DNA of 64,000 nt from MFD04580-c1 sp963702995 (GTDB lineage Bacteria; Planctomycetota; Phycisphaerae; Tepidisphaerales; Tepidisphaeraceae). Location of the stretch: contig OY969783.1 of the NCBI GenBank assembly GCA_963702995.1, positions 5,890,001 to 5,954,000 on the forward strand, read 5' to 3'. The notes under the pieces were generated by a model. It ran no database searches. It worked only from the letters and a program-made list of their open reading frames with translations, and had not been told where the DNA came from. Positions 56,521-64,000 of this stretch are shown in pieces; position 1 is the first letter of the stretch, and each line of letters begins with the position of its first letter. The position numbers were made by a program, and so were the translations under genes.

Positions 56521-58437
56521 TTACATGCTGTTCTCGGTCACTCTTAGTATCTCATCGACGGTCGTGAGGCCCTTCATGACCTTCGCAAATCCGTCCACCC
56601 GGAGCGTTATCAGACCGCGCTCGCGGCAGAGCTTGCGGAGCTGGTTCACGTCGGGGTTGGCTGTGATCATGTCGCGCAGCCCGTCGTCCATGACCAGCAG
56701 TTCGTAAATGCCCAGCCGCCCCGAATAACCCGTTTTGCGGCAGCGGTCGCACCCCTTGCCTTTGAAGAACTTGGCGTCGGTGAAGCCTTGGAGCGCGAGG
56801 AACTCCTTCATCTCGTCGGTCGGCTCGTAGGCGTCGCGGCACTGCTGGCAGATCTTGCGGACCAGGCGCTGGGCCAGGATCGCGTTCACGGCGGCGGAGA
56901 TCAGGTAGGGCTCCACGCCGATGTTGATCAGCCGCGTGACCGACGCCGGGGCATCGTTCGTATGCAGGGTCGATAGGACAAGGTGCCCCGTCAGGGCCGC
57001 CTGGACGGCGATCCGGGCCGTTTCGGCGTCGCGGATTTCGCCCAGCATCACCACGTCCGGGTCCTGGCGCAGCAGGCTGCGCAAGGCGGCCGAGAAACTC
57101 ATCCCGATCTTGTCGTACACCTGCACCTGCGTCGCCTGGGGCAGGTGATACTCGATCGGGTCTTCAACGGTGCTGATGTTCAGCTTGTTGCCGTCCATGC
57201 ATCGCAGGCTTGAGTAGAGCGTCGTGGTCTTCCCCGAACCGGTGGGGCCGGTGACGAGGATGATGCCGTGCGGCTGGTCGATCTGCTGCTTCCAGATCGT
57301 CAACGCGTCCTCGCTGAACCCGAGGTCGTCCAGGGAGACCTGGATCGATCGGTTGTCGAGGATGCGCATGACCGCCTTCTCGCCATACGGGGTCGGAAGG
57401 GTGCTCAAACGCAGATCGACCTTGCGGCCGTGAACCACCGCGCGGATGCGGCCGTCCTGCGGAAGCCGGCGCTCCGCGATGTCCAGGTTCGCCATGATCT
57501 TCAGGCGGCTGGAGATGGCCGCCTGCATCGTGTGCGGCGGGTTCATCGCCTCGAACAGAATCCCATCGATCCGGTAGCGGATCTTCAGCGCCTTCTCCTT
57601 CGGCTCAATGTGGATGTCGCTCGCCCCCTGCTTGATCGCGTCGAAGATCAGGTAGTTGACGAATCGGATGACCGGCGACTCACTGCCCGCCTTTTCCAGG
57701 TCGGTGACGTCGTCCTTGGCCGCCTCCTTGACGAGCTGCACGTCGTCTTCGGCCATGTCCTTGATGATGTCGTCAACCTTGACGTCGCTCGACCCGGTGG
57801 TGAGCTGCTCCACCACCCGGTTGACATCGGCGGCCGTGACGACGACCACGCGCACGTCGCGCTTGACCTTCCGCTTCACCTCGTCAACGAGAAAGACGTT
57901 GTTCGGGTCCGACATCCCGACGACCAGGGCGCGTTCATCGCGGCCGTCGGCCTCGGGGCCTTCGAAGCGGAGCGGCAGCGTCACATGCTTGCGGATGTAA
58001 TCGGTCGAGAGCATCTCGAACGCGCGGGGGTCAACGGCCGCCTTGTCGGGCGTCTCAAATGGGAGGGACAGCGTCTCGGCCAGGGCCGACAGGATCTGCG
58101 ATTCGCTGGCGGCGTTCATCGTCAGCAGGATCTGCGCCAGCGTCTTGCCGGGCGTCTGCGATGCGACCTGCCGCGCCTGGGAGAGTTGGGCTTCGTTGAT
58201 GTGCCCGCGCTCCAGGAGGAGGGTCTCGACGGACTTTCGCGCGGCGGCGGCCGCCGGTTCCCAGAGGGAGTGGAACGCGGAGGAGTCGTCCGTCGCGTCG
58301 AGCGTCGCGGTCTCGACGGCGAGCGACCCGGCGATCCCTTCTCCCGGCGCGTTCGGATCGCTTCGCGCTGGAGCAAAGCCGCGGGCGGTTTCCACGCCCG
58401 GTCGCGAAGTGTCCTGCGATGTCCGTCGGCCAAACAT
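56521..58437 (-). CDS. pilB: PilB/GspE-type assembly ATPase
   Basis: A 638-aa assembly motor. N-terminal part with the GspE N-domain ('LPFETPDKAAVDPRAFEML'), then the ATPase core: Walker A 'ILVTGPTGSGKTTTLYSSLR', Asp box 'ISTVEDPIEYHL', Walker B 'DPDVVMLGEIRDAETARIAV' and His box 'TGHLVLSTLHTNDAPASVTR'. Two CxxC pairs form a zinc site ('ICQQCRDAY' and 'GCDRCRKTGYSG'). Together with PilT and PilC this implies a complete motor. ATG 58437 chosen. Confidence 0.95.
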   Translation of the reverse strand: MFGRRTSQDTSRPGVETARGFAPARSDPNAPGEGIAGSLAVETATLDATDDSSAFHSLWEPAAAAARKSVETLLLERGHINEAQLSQARQVASQTPGKTLAQILLTMNAASESQILSALAETLSLPFETPDKAAVDPRAFEMLSTDYIRKHVTLPLRFEGPEADGRDERALVVGMSDPNNVFLVDEVKRKVKRDVRVVVVTAADVNRVVEQLTTGSSDVKVDDIIKDMAEDDVQLVKEAAKDDVTDLEKAGSESPVIRFVNYLIFDAIKQGASDIHIEPKEKALKIRYRIDGILFEAMNPPHTMQAAISSRLKIMANLDIAERRLPQDGRIRAVVHGRKVDLRLSTLPTPYGEKAVMRILDNRSIQVSLDDLGFSEDALTIWKQQIDQPHGIILVTGPTGSGKTTTLYSSLRCMDGNKLNISTVEDPIEYHLPQATQVQVYDKIGMSFSAALRSLLRQDPDVVMLGEIRDAETARIAVQAALTGHLVLSTLHTNDAPASVTRLINIGVEPYLISAAVNAILAQRLVRKICQQCRDAYEPTDEMKEFLALQGFTDAKFFKGKGCDRCRKTGYSGRLGIYELLVMDDGLRDMITANPDVNQLRKLCRERGLITLRVDGFAKVMKGLTTVDEILRVTENSM

Positions 58438-58485
58438 AGTCTGAGCTCCCAATCGATCGGGTCTGACGAGGCGAACGGAAGCGAC

Positions 58486-59118
58486 TTACCGTGCCATACG
58501 CAGCTCGAACCGGTATGTGCCGGATCGGACGATCACCGCGTCGGAGGAGATCCGCTCGACCACGAACCGGTCCACCTGCTGGCCCGGCCGATAGAGGGCG
58601 TTGTTGATCATGCACCCCTGGTAGCTCTCGCCGTACATGATCGATTGCAACTGGAGCGACTTGACGCTTTCAAGCACCTCGGCCTGCTCGAGGTTGGACC
58701 GGACCTCGGCCTTGCCGACCGGCGCGAGCTGGCGGAAGGGGTTGGTCCGCAGCGCCGCCAGCGGGACTTGCGTCTGGGCCGGCTTGGCCCGGAAACGCTG
58801 CACGACTTTGTCGGTGTTCTGGAGCGTCTGCTTCATCAGGGCGACATGCTCTTCACCGTTGGTGAGGAACTGGCTGATCGTCTCTGCCGTGCCCGCGTCG
58901 GCCGCATTGGCGGACTGGGGCCCGGTCCGGAGGTACATGAAGTAGACCAGGCCGCCCGCCATCAGCATGAGGGTGAAAAGGCCGAGCGTCCCGGCGCTGA
59001 CCTGCGGCTTTTTTTCCGCGGCCGCCGCGAACGTGGGGTCCGATTCCGACACCGCGTCGGCCAGTTCGTCCGCGCCCGACTTAGATTCCTTCTCGTCCTG
59101 TTCAACTTGAAAGTTCAT
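58486..59118 (-). CDS. PilP-like pilus assembly protein
   Basis: A 210-aa protein with a cytoplasmic N-terminal tail, one TM helix ('LGLFTLMLMAGGLVYFMYL') and a periplasmic domain. The end of the domain ('QLQSIMYGESYQGCMINNAL' followed by 'YRPGQQVDRFVVERISSDAV') resembles the PilP beta-domain pattern, and the gene follows pilM, pilN and pilO, the position of pilP. It lacks the lipoprotein signal of classical PilP, so homology is by place and fold impression. Confidence 0.68.
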   Translation of the reverse strand: MNFQVEQDEKESKSGADELADAVSESDPTFAAAAEKKPQVSAGTLGLFTLMLMAGGLVYFMYLRTGPQSANAADAGTAETISQFLTNGEEHVALMKQTLQNTDKVVQRFRAKPAQTQVPLAALRTNPFRQLAPVGKAEVRSNLEQAEVLESVKSLQLQSIMYGESYQGCMINNALYRPGQQVDRFVVERISSDAVIVRSGTYRFELRMAR

Positions 59119-59194
59119 GGCTCACTCCCATTCGTCCCGGCCCTATCGCCGCCGCATGCCGCTTGGCGCTGCGCCTTCCACCACCGGCGGCCGC

Positions 59195-59782
59195 TCACGG
59201 CTGGCCCGAGCCGACGCTCGCCATGCCGCCGGAGGCGCGGTCGAGCGGGTCGGTGTCGGGCTCGAAAAAGATGCTCAGGGTCAGTTGCGCCTGCATCTGG
59301 CCGTCGTGGTCGGCGATTTTCGTCAGGTTCATGGTCGAGACGCGGGTGAGGCGGGGGAGACGTTCGAGGTGGATCATGAAGTCGTAGAAGCCGCTGAAGT
59401 CGCCCGCGAGGCTCATCTCGATCGGCTGCTCGCTGTAGCCGTTCATTCGCTGGCTCTTTAGCGTCTTGATCGTCTTGGTCTGGAGGTTGTGGTTCTCGGC
59501 GAGCTGCCAGACCTCCTTTAGCACCTTGTCGATCTCTTTCGCCTGGGGCAGCATCGCCTCGAACGCCCTGGTCGCGCGTTGCAGCTCGTTGACCTTCCGC
59601 TCGACGTCCTTGACGCTGGCGGTCGATCGCTCGAGGTCGGCAAGCGACTTGCTCTTGGCGTCGATCTGCGCCTGCTTCTCCTGGCGGCGGATGTCCTGCT
59701 TGGCGAACCCCAGGAAATAGGCGGCCGCCAACAGCCCAAGGATCGCCGCGAAGAAAACCACTTCTCGTGCGCCGAACTTCAT
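59195..59782 (-). CDS. pilO: PilO-like pilus assembly protein
   Basis: A 195-aa inner-membrane protein: a short cytoplasmic start, one TM helix ('VVFFAAILGLLAAAYFLGFA'), a long coiled coil (about 30-90), and a ferredoxin-like periplasmic domain ('LAGDFSGFYDFMIHLERLPR' and 'QAQLTLSIFFEPD'). This is the PilO layout. It should form the alignment complex with PilM, PilN and the PilP-like protein. ATG 59782 has a strong 'ggagg' site. Confidence 0.87.
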   Translation of the reverse strand: MKFGAREVVFFAAILGLLAAAYFLGFAKQDIRRQEKQAQIDAKSKSLADLERSTASVKDVERKVNELQRATRAFEAMLPQAKEIDKVLKEVWQLAENHNLQTKTIKTLKSQRMNGYSEQPIEMSLAGDFSGFYDFMIHLERLPRLTRVSTMNLTKIADHDGQMQAQLTLSIFFEPDTDPLDRASGGMASVGSGQP

Positions 59783-59812
59783 ACATCCTCCAAATAGGCA
59801 TCGCCGGATCGA

Positions 59813-59966
59813 GGGCGCACCCGCAAAAGGCCAAATCCGAAGCACGAGACACGAAGGAACATCGAAGCAAACAAGGCGGAAAATCGGATCAGACCGTTTT
59901 GTTCTCTTCTTCGTTGGGATTGATTCTTCCTTCGGATTTCGTGCTTCGGGTTTTCCTTTTCAATCC
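59813..59966. repeat. Dispersed imperfect palindromic element, copy 3
   Basis: 'aaatccgaagcacgagacac' on the left and 'cttcggatttcgtgcttcgg' on the right; the two sides pair over a long imperfect stem. It lies between pilN (stop at 59968) and pilO inside the operon, so it is probably transcribed. Confidence 0.65.
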
Positions 59967-59967
59967 C

Positions 59968-60687
59968 CTAGTTGCTCAGCTCCACCGCCGATGTCTTCAC
60001 CTTTTCCGGCGGGCCTTCTCGAACTTCGGCGTCGGGGTTGAGCATCATCTCGATCTGGAAACGCCGCAGGGTTGCTTTCTCGGTCTGGAAGACGTCGCTG
60101 ATGACCAGGTTGACGTCCTTCAGCAGCTTTGACTGGTTTAGCTTGGTGATGAACTGGGCCACCTGGACGTCGTTGTCGGCGACGCCGGTCAGCCGGAGCA
60201 GCACGTCCATGACCGGCGCGTCCGGCGCGGCGCCGGGCATCTTCGCCCGCGCCTCCTGGAGGGCGCGCTGCTTCTGCTCGAAGGCTGTCCCGGTTGGAGC
60301 GGCGAGGGGGCGGGGCTTGCTCTCCATCGCCAGGTCGAGCAGGGACGTTCCCGGCGGCAGGGCGTTGGTGAATTCGGCGAGGATGTTGCTGCGCGGCACC
60401 TTCTCGACCAGGGAAGCCGCCAGCTCCGCGTGCTGGACGATCTGGCGCTGCTTGCTGTGCATCATCTCGACGGCGTGGATTCGCTCGGCCGCCTCGCCAT
60501 AGCGGAAATCAACGTCGGCGAGCTGCGCGTCCAGCGATCGCATCGACCGCTCGCTGAGCATGAACGCCGAGACGATGCCGACCATCACCACGATGAACAG
60601 CGCGCCGCACAGGATGTTCGCGCAGCGGCGCGCCTTGCGCTCCAGGTAGTCTTCGGGAAGGAAGCTGAGTTCGTTCGGCGAGTTCAT
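59968..60687 (-). CDS. pilN: PilN-like pilus assembly protein
   Basis: A 239-aa inner-membrane protein. The short N-terminal tail has 'ELSFLPEDYLERKARR', a PilM-binding type of motif (compare NLLP), followed by a TM helix ('CGALFIVVMVGIVSAFML'), coiled coil and a periplasmic alpha/beta domain ('VMDVLLRLTGVADNDVQVAQ'). It starts at ATG 60687 with 'ggagaag' upstream, 59 bp after pilM. Confidence 0.88.
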   Translation of the reverse strand: MNSPNELSFLPEDYLERKARRCANILCGALFIVVMVGIVSAFMLSERSMRSLDAQLADVDFRYGEAAERIHAVEMMHSKQRQIVQHAELAASLVEKVPRSNILAEFTNALPPGTSLLDLAMESKPRPLAAPTGTAFEQKQRALQEARAKMPGAAPDAPVMDVLLRLTGVADNDVQVAQFITKLNQSKLLKDVNLVISDVFQTEKATLRRFQIEMMLNPDAEVREGPPEKVKTSAVELSN

Positions 60688-60746
60688 ACGTCTTCTCCAG
60701 TTCGGCCGGGCCAGGGTCGGCCGGCCGACTCTTTCGGGCTGTTGCG

Positions 60747-61934
60747 TCACTTCGCCTCGACCCCTTGTGCGGCGCCGACGGCGCCCATGCTCAGGCCCAG
60801 AGCGATCGCCCAGTCGGGCTGGGGCTGCCGCCGGTCAATCCCGCTCTCGACGCCGATCTCGCTGAAGCGGGCCATCCGGGCCATCGGGTCGCCCACCTGG
60901 GCCGCCAGGTTGAGCCCCGCGCGATGCTCTGGCAAAGGGCGCGCTGGCGGGCTTCGCCGCCGACGAAGATGAGTCGATCGACCGGAAGGCTGGGGAACGT
61001 CGCCTCGTGATAGCGGCGGCACATTGACAGCTCATCAACGAGCCGCGTCGCGCTGGGGAGGCAGGCGTCGTCGGTCAGCGCTCGCTCGCGCGCCTCGGCT
61101 GCCGCGTCGATCGCGGAGGAAGGCGCCGCGTCGGCGGCGGCAGTTGGGTCGGCATGGCGGATGCGGAGCGCGCGGGCCTCGTCGGCGTTGATCTTCAGAG
61201 CGGCGGCCACAGCGCGCGTAAAGTGCTCGCCGCCGACCGGGATGACCCGTGCGAACAGGATCTGAGCCCCCCGTGCGATGACGGCGCAGCGTGGCGCTGG
61301 CGCCGATATCGACAAAGCAGGCGGTCGCCTCGGCGTCGGCTTTGCGGCGGTAGATCTGGGTGAAGCAGTCAACCAAGGTTCGCGGCTCAACCCCCATCCC
61401 GACCACATCCAGCTTCGCCCGCGTGGCGGCCGACAAGAGAAGCGTCACATGCTCGCGATTGGCCGCCATGAGGATCACCTCGTGGCGCTGCTCCCCCTCC
61501 TGGTAGACCTCTCCGGCGACGAGGTGGCGAAGGACGGCGCGAGTCGGGTCGTAGGGGAGCTTCCCCTGCGCTTCCCACTGGAGCGATTTTCGAAGGGCGG
61601 CGTCGTCCATCTTCGGGAGCCGCAGGTGCTGGATGGTCATCAGGGCGGCCGGCAGCGAAAGGACGGCCTTGCGCCCTCGGAAGTTGCCCTGGGAGACCAG
61701 GTCGCGGACGGTCCGGGCGAAGAACTCCGCGCGGGCGATCGGGTCGTTGCGGACATGGCCGGGGACATCGGCGCGGGCGGCGGCAACCACTTTGTATTCG
61801 CGCGGGCTCGCGCCGCCGCCGCCATCGGCATCGCGTAGCGCTTCCACCTGCGCCAGCCGCAAGGCATCGGTCCCGAAGTCCACGCCGATGGGGTTAGGCC
61901 CCGGCGCGAACCAACTCTGGACAAACCCGAGCAT
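60747..61934 (-). CDS. pilM: PilM-like actin-fold pilus assembly ATPase (two frameshifts)
   Basis: About 396 codons. Starts at ATG 61934 with a strong 'ggaggagag' site. 'NPIGVDFGTDALRLAQVEAL' is the PilM phosphate-1 motif, 'KAVLSLPAALMTIQHLRLP' and 'VVGMGVEPRTLVDCF' are family-typical, then 'ACFVDIGAS'. The frame is lost near 61295 and resumes as 'FARVIPVGGEHFTRAVAAAL', then shifts again near 60935 to end 'NLAAQVGDPMARMARFSE' and beyond. The two shifts cancel in length. First gene of the pilus operon. Confidence 0.88.
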
Positions 61935-62237
61935 TCTCTCCTCCGGTCCCTTCTGGTCGATGACGGCGGCCGCCCGACAATTGGCGAGGCGTGCGACCTT
62001 GCGCGCCATCCGACGCCAGAGACTTACGATTGACGACGGACGTGGGCAAATGGGTGGGCCAGCGAACCGGGGTCATCGGCGCGAATGGGGCGATACGCCG
62101 GGTAACCACAAATGCCCCTGCCAAGAGCTATCGGAGTGAGAGCTTGCGGCGTTTACGATGGGAGTGTGGTTGTCGCTACTTTGAGCGAATACCAGAATGG
62201 GCCACGTACGCCCAAGAGAGCGGCGGGGGAGGGATGA
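61935..62237. other. Intergenic region upstream of the pilus operon
   Basis: About 300 bp between the convergent-side end of the hemW-like gene (62238) and pilM. It should contain the pilus operon promoter. A near sigma54 motif is present ('tggcccacccatttgc' on the minus strand, about 62047-62062) but has GG-N11-GC spacing, one base too long. No ORF recognised. Confidence 0.45.
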
Positions 62238-63668
62238 TCAGTCGTCCAGGACAAGGAACTCCGCCGCGACAGCGTCGGCGACGTTCAGGCCGGCGGCCGT
62301 CAGGCGAATGCCCCGAGCGTCCACGTCGATCAACCCCACGCGTGCGAAACGGTCGATCGTGCCGGAAAAGACCGTCAGCGCGTCGGAACCGGTACGAGCG
62401 GTAAAATCGGCAAAATCAATCCCGCGCTCCAGGCGAAGGTTGAGCATCGCCAGCTCGCCCGCGCGGCGCTTGGGTGAAAGGGTTTCGAGATCGGTCACGG
62501 GCAACCCGCCGGAGGAGACGGCCGCCTCCCATTCGCCCAGATGGGGGCGGTTGCGCCACCGGCGCCCCTGCACGTGCGACGCGGCCGACGGGCCAAGCCC
62601 GATGTAGTCGCCCCCGGACCAATAGAGAAGATTGTGCCGGCACGCTTCTGCCGGAGCGGCGAAGTTGCTGATCTCGTAGGCCGCCAGCCCGGCGGCATCA
62701 AGGCGCTGGCGGGTGTGGTGGAACATCTGCAGCTCGATCGATTCCTCGACGGCGTTGAACTGCCCCAGCCGCTTGCGGACGGCCATCGGCGTGTTGGGCT
62801 CATAGGTCAGGCCGTAGCAGGAGAGGTGAGGCGTTGACAGAGCGACGGCCGCGTCGAGCGACGCTGCCCACGATTCCATCGACTGCCCGGGGATCGCGTA
62901 GATGAGATCCAGGTTGATCCGTGTAAAGCCCGCTTCCCTGGCAATTTGAACGCTTGCGGGGACGTCCTGCGGGTCGTGGTGGCGCTCCAGCAGGGAAAGC
63001 TCGGCGCGATCGAAGCTCTGGGCGCCGAAGCTCAGCCGATCGACGCCGTGCGCCCGAAGCATCCGGCAGTATTCCAGCCGAGCGGTGGCCGGGTTGACTT
63101 CGACTGTCCACTCGTCCACAACGGACAAGTCGAGCCGCTCGCGCAGGCCGATCAGGAGCCGCTCCATCTGCGGAGCTGGGAGCAGGCTGGGCGTCCCGCC
63201 GCCGAAGAAGACCGTCCTCGGCCGCGGCGTCGGCCCGGCATGGGTTTCCGCCCAGGCGGCCGCCTCGGACAGGATCAGGTCCACGAAACGGTCCATCCGC
63301 GCTTCAGACTGGCGCGTGATGCTGTAAAAGTCGCAATAATGGCACTTGTGGAAGCAGAATGGAACGTGAACGTACAGCCCGTGGACCTCCACGCCGGGCA
63401 AGTCACGGGGTGAGAGCGTGACGGGCGGAGTGATCGGCGCGGGCGGAGTGATCGGCGCGGGCGGGGCCGTCAAGGCGGGCAACGCGGGCAAAGCTGGCAG
63501 AGAGATCGACGGCACATCATCCTTCTGGCTCGCGGGCGGGCGATTCGGTTTTTGTTTGCAACGGCCAGCGCCGTCCCAGATGATCGTCACCGGCCGCTCG
63601 TTCGATGAGTGGCAAAGAATCCATTGTAAGGCTACGGCGGCCGCGGTGTAGTTCTTGCCGAATGCCAT
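62238..63668 (-). CDS. hemW: HemW-like radical SAM protein
   Basis: About 476 aa from ATG 63668. The radical SAM cluster motif is 'YVHVPFCFHKCHYCDFYS' (CxxxCxxC), then 'TVFFGGGTPSLLPAPQMERL' and 'VDRLSFGAQSFDRAELSLLE', all HemW/HemN-like features; HemW is a haem chaperone rather than a coproporphyrinogen oxidase. Before the motif is an unusual extension with Pro/Ala tandem units ('PALPALPAL', 'APITPPAPITPP', DNA 63420-63500). The frame stays open further upstream but overlaps the FHA gene on the other strand. The true start may be later, near residue 80. Confidence 0.88.
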   Translation of the reverse strand: MAFGKNYTAAAVALQWILCHSSNERPVTIIWDGAGRCKQKPNRPPASQKDDVPSISLPALPALPALTAPPAPITPPAPITPPVTLSPRDLPGVEVHGLYVHVPFCFHKCHYCDFYSITRQSEARMDRFVDLILSEAAAWAETHAGPTPRPRTVFFGGGTPSLLPAPQMERLLIGLRERLDLSVVDEWTVEVNPATARLEYCRMLRAHGVDRLSFGAQSFDRAELSLLERHHDPQDVPASVQIAREAGFTRINLDLIYAIPGQSMESWAASLDAAVALSTPHLSCYGLTYEPNTPMAVRKRLGQFNAVEESIELQMFHHTRQRLDAAGLAAYEISNFAAPAEACRHNLLYWSGGDYIGLGPSAASHVQGRRWRNRPHLGEWEAAVSSGGLPVTDLETLSPKRRAGELAMLNLRLERGIDFADFTARTGSDALTVFSGTIDRFARVGLIDVDARGIRLTAAGLNVADAVAAEFLVLDD

Positions 63669-63806
63669 GTCTTGCGATAATTTACGTTCGTTGATCGGCG
63701 CGGCTAAAGCGCTAAGGTCAATGGGGTCGAGTGGGTTTATGTGGGGTGGCTTACCCGTGCGTCCCCGGCTCGGAAGCCCGATTCTCATTTCCCGAAGGCA
63801 CTTCGC

Positions 63807-64000
63807 ATGCAGGCGGTACTCGTGATGTTCCGGTCGGACGGAGAGCGTCGCAGCTTTTCCGTGACGCGTGAGATGACAGTGATCGGGCGTCGCGAAGATT
63901 GCGACCTGCGGATCCCGCACGGTGACGTGAGTCGCAAGCATTGCCGCCTTGTCCGCGACGCTGAAACGATCCGCCTCGAAGATCTCGGTAGTTCCAACGG
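63807..64000 (+). CDS. FHA-domain protein (N-terminal fragment)
   Basis: The first 64 codons of a protein starting MQAVLVMFRSDGERRSF with 'gaagg' upstream. FHA signature: 'MTVIGRREDCDLRIPHGDVS' followed by 'RKHCRLV' and 'LEDLGSSNG', the phosphothreonine-binding loop set (Gly-Arg, Ser-xx-His, Ser-Ser-Asn-Gly). It continues beyond the right edge. Such proteins read out Ser/Thr-kinase signalling. It is divergent from the hemW-like gene, 138 bp away. Confidence 0.88.
   Translation, partial: MQAVLVMFRSDGERRSFSVTREMTVIGRREDCDLRIPHGDVSRKHCRLVRDAETIRLEDLGSSN

Noticed and set aside
57268..59349. A 693-codon open frame on the plus strand across pilB and the pilP-like gene
   Set aside because: It is the antisense of strongly supported genes with full motifs; the translation has no domain. 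Long antisense frames are expected at this GC content.
62047..62062. A sigma54 promoter for the pilus operon
   Set aside because: The GG-GC spacing is 11 rather than 10 and the site lies about 115 bp from the pilM start; kept only as a remark.

Overview
High-GC window from a diderm bacterium, most likely a member of the Planctomycetota, perhaps a Phycisphaerae/Tepidisphaera-like lineage (inference). Supporting signs are BamA-Skp-LpxD outer-membrane genes, a secreted protein with an 'LESRVLFA' N-terminal motif, abundant sensor kinases and sigma54 activators, and dispersed palindromic intergenic repeats. Many core genes (bamA, pilM, pilC, trmB, a VWA gene, an MMPL gene) carry one- or two-base frameshifts in GC-rich runs, so the source is probably a draft or metagenome assembly.

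Layout. 1-8.2 kb (minus): KdpFAB potassium pump with an extra 27-residue ORF, a receiver-TPR protein, a KinB-like kinase, an AlgB/NtrC-like sigma54 activator and a frameshifted secreted esterase. 8.2-13.3 kb (plus): CrtI-like desaturase, then an ECF sigma factor, a membrane anti-sigma-like protein and an HtrA-like protein that has lost its catalytic triad. 13.5-20.1 kb: an MMPL exporter and a haem-c-type sensor kinase (minus), divergent from an NtrC-type regulator (plus); the regulator is followed by a near-consensus sigma54 promoter in front of a small zinc-ribbon gene. 20.2-31.7 kb: comB, fabF-like synthase, beta-propeller/CARDB secreted protein, ABC-2 permease, Gfo/Idh/MocA dehydrogenase, DUF1444, serC, trmB and a membrane protein.

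31.7-36.9 kb is a mosaic accessory island: repeated GGGGACG hairpins, a 332-bp duplication carrying a small membrane protein, an IS5-like remnant, RHS fragments, and one RHS 3' end with a variable C-terminal (predicted toxin) domain overlapping a small (predicted immunity) gene. 37-50 kb: Cys-rich secreted repeat protein, rpiA, EamA transporter, serB, a second Gfo/Idh protein, lpxD-skp-bamA and a VWA-domain protein. 50.3-62 kb (minus): type IV pilus/type II secretion-like operon, pilM-N-O-P-like, pilB, pilT, pilC, then three pilin-like genes, one carrying EF-hand-like loops, ending at a hairpin terminator. 62.2-64 kb: hemW-like gene and a divergent FHA-domain gene cut by the window edge.

No tRNA, rRNA, CRISPR array or replication origin was recognised.
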